Of a DNA stretch of 64,000 nucleotides, positions 24,501-27,500 are shown piece after piece (the first letter of the stretch is position 1; each line of letters begins with the position of its first letter). The DNA is from Argyresthia goedartella (taxonomy: Eukaryota; Arthropoda; Insecta; Lepidoptera; Argyresthiidae). The notes under the pieces were generated by a model. The model did not search any database. It had not been told where the DNA came from and was given only the letters and a program-made list of their open reading frames with translations. Where the stretch lies: positions 6,227,501 through 6,291,500 of the forward strand of contig OX463809.1 of assembly GCA_949825045.1 (NCBI GenBank), given 5' to 3'. The translations under genes and the position numbers were made by a program.

Positions 24501-27500
24501 ACATATAGTCTATATTTAAAAGGAGATTCAATAATTTTAATATTAAATTACTGATTTTTCCTCATAATTTTTATACCTAAATTTTCCTCTTTTAGAGCTC
24601 CGTATTAATCCTTAAATTTTATCAATTAGCATATTTCCGTTTTTCTGTAAATTCGAAAAAACACCTAATTTTTAACGTCTCCAGGCGGCCCGATTATATT
24701 CCGCGCCGCCCGCTACCCCGCCAGTTCCGATACCCCGCTAGAAGACGACGGGCGAATTCGGCGCCCCTCACCTCAGCAGCCAGAACTGGGCCTTAATGAT
24801 GATAAATAATTATGATGATGATGATGATGATAATATAAACTCACGGTGCTTCTGGCATCCATCCACGTTCTCGGGCCAGTCGCAGGAGTGCGCGTTCTCA
24901 TTGTACAGCAGACCGCCGATGCAGAGCTGCTCTGTCGCCGTGCCGTTCCAGCAGGTCCAGTACCTGGGAGTATCATACAACAGGAATCATGAATTCATGT
25001 TATTTTTACTTTCATTTTCACCTCGAATATACCACGAAGCCGGCTGCGGACCGAAAGCTAAGCTAGCTTAGTTTAGCGTTTAGCTTAGTTCGCATACCTG
25101 ACGCAGTTTTTCATACTAGTGTGTAGACTGCAAACTATGCTGTTATATGAAAAACCGCGTCAGAAATGCGAGCTAAGCTTTTTTAACTAAGTTAGCTTAG
25201 CCATCGGTCTTCAACTGGCTCGAGCATGTTGAAACATTAAAATACTAAATGTAATGCCAAAAATCGCGGGTTCAAACCGACGACAGTTTGGCACGGAAAC
25301 GGACCTACATCGGAAGTGACGTAATAGTTGTTATCAGTAAGGGTCAGAGCTATGCGTCAATTTCCTTTTCATTTTTTCGCTTAGTAAAGTAGAGGAAGAC
25401 TGACCGCTCTTACCCACACTGACAACAACTATTTCGTAATTTCCTGGGATGGAGTGTTTTGTACTTGAAATTCGTATTTTTGTTGAAATTCAATAACCAC
25501 GAAATTAACAGCTGTGGGACGATCAACAGATGATTGATTATTTTTCATAGGTTTTGAACTTTACTACGAAGCAGTAATGTTCAAAATCGTAGGCCATATT
25601 TTTTAACTTAGAAACAATTACATAGGCACATACATCTCGCCCTAAACTAGGACATCAATGTCATAACATCGTAAACATCCAAGACAATTTGTTTAATGTT
25701 CTTCCTCGCCGGGACTCGAATCTGGGTCTGCTTAACAGAAGGTAAACATAAAATGAATATGGTCCATTAGTAATTACTAGCTCCTCGGGTTACATTTTGA
25801 GAGTCGGCTTACTCAATTATTTAGTTAACCCTTTGGCTCGCGATCGGCAACGCACAACATACGGCATGAGTTGTCACAAATATACGGGTATTTGGACGAT
25901 CTAGCTCGTCAAATTATTATTTTATTTAGGTGGGTAATAACTTACATGATATGTAATAACTTACATGATACATGTAAATGTGGGGTTGGAGAAGGATGGA
26001 AAGGAAAAGCAACGAGGAGTTGACTGGGCAAAAAAGATCTTTGTTGAAAACTATTGAGAATAGAAGAGGGAAGATGCTGGAACAACTGTTACGGCATCAC
26101 AACTTCCTACAAACTATACCGGAAGCTCAAATAGAGGGAAAAAGGAAGAGAGGTAGACCACGGAGAACCTACATGGACCAAGTGAAGGAGAAGATAAATG
26201 TAGTGTCGTATCAGGACGTTAAGGAGAAAGCGATGTGTAGAAGTGCATGGAAGGAACTCCAACGACAAGAGCGTAGCTCTTAAATACTGAATGAAATGAA
26301 TGATACATGTAAGGAGTATAAAGTCGTTATTTTAACACTTGAGATAGGAAAAACGTTTTACGAAATTCCGAATCACGCAACCACAATAGATTACCATAAT
26401 AAGTTATAGATACCAGTTTAAATAGGCACACATTAATTACCACTGAAAAATGCTTTAAAGGAGATGCTTCAAATCTTATACAAAAATACACAGGCCCGGC
26501 GCGAATGAAATAGGTCTCACAATAAAGATTATAACTAGTATAGTGATTCTACAAAAGAATTAATGTCAAATTCAATGGCTAAAGTATTTTTTTTGTCTTC
26601 TGAACTCTTTCAGACGTTTATACAAACTATGAACAATATAATAATATAGTAAATACAATCTTAACTTTGTCACTATTTAATATTATTATACATAATTATT
26701 ATTTAAACTTGTTATTTCTGTGCTATAATTTAAAATCCTATGTAATTACGAAATATTAAAAAAAATAGTCATAATCACCACTTTTTATATTTTACTAATT
26801 TATTTAACATTATATTACATATGAAGAAAATAAAATCATAATATTAAATAGTGACAATATAGATTTAATTCACTAAACCTTCATAGTTTTTATGACCACC
26901 TGCAAGAATTCAGCCAAAATTGGTTTCAAAATGTACAGAGGTACATCTACAAGTTTACCGGACTTTCTGACTTGATATTTCACACGTTGTGCGTTGCCTA
27001 TGGTGAGACCAAGGCTTATTGTTGTTCGTTGTTTTTCCTGATTCCATGCGAAAGGGGAAGTTAAGGGTAGGCCAGGAGATGCGTGTATTTATATGTATTG
27101 GTAGGTTACCTGGTGCAGGAGGTCTCATGTCCGAAGATGCCGTACAACCAATCGCAGTGCTCCGTGCCTTGAGGCGGGTCTGTTGGCAAAAAAACATCGA
27201 TTTTATTTGCTAGCTTTATCACTTGATTGCATTCTAACCTTCAGATTATCCTATCGATAAAGACATTATTATCACGGTACATAGCAGTCCCACACAGAAC
27301 ACTGCCCAGTCCCCTTTTTCGCTATTTGACGACTTCTGTGGTGTTGCGGTCTAGGCTGCACTTCCCAAGCGAAAGGTCCTGGGTTGGAATCCCGGCTGGG
27401 GAAGAAGGGAAAACAATCCCAGGTCTTGGATGATTACTTGTTTGCGACGACGCTGTTTCTGTTTCCCACGACACAGGGTATCCTAGTGTGGGGCCAGAAG

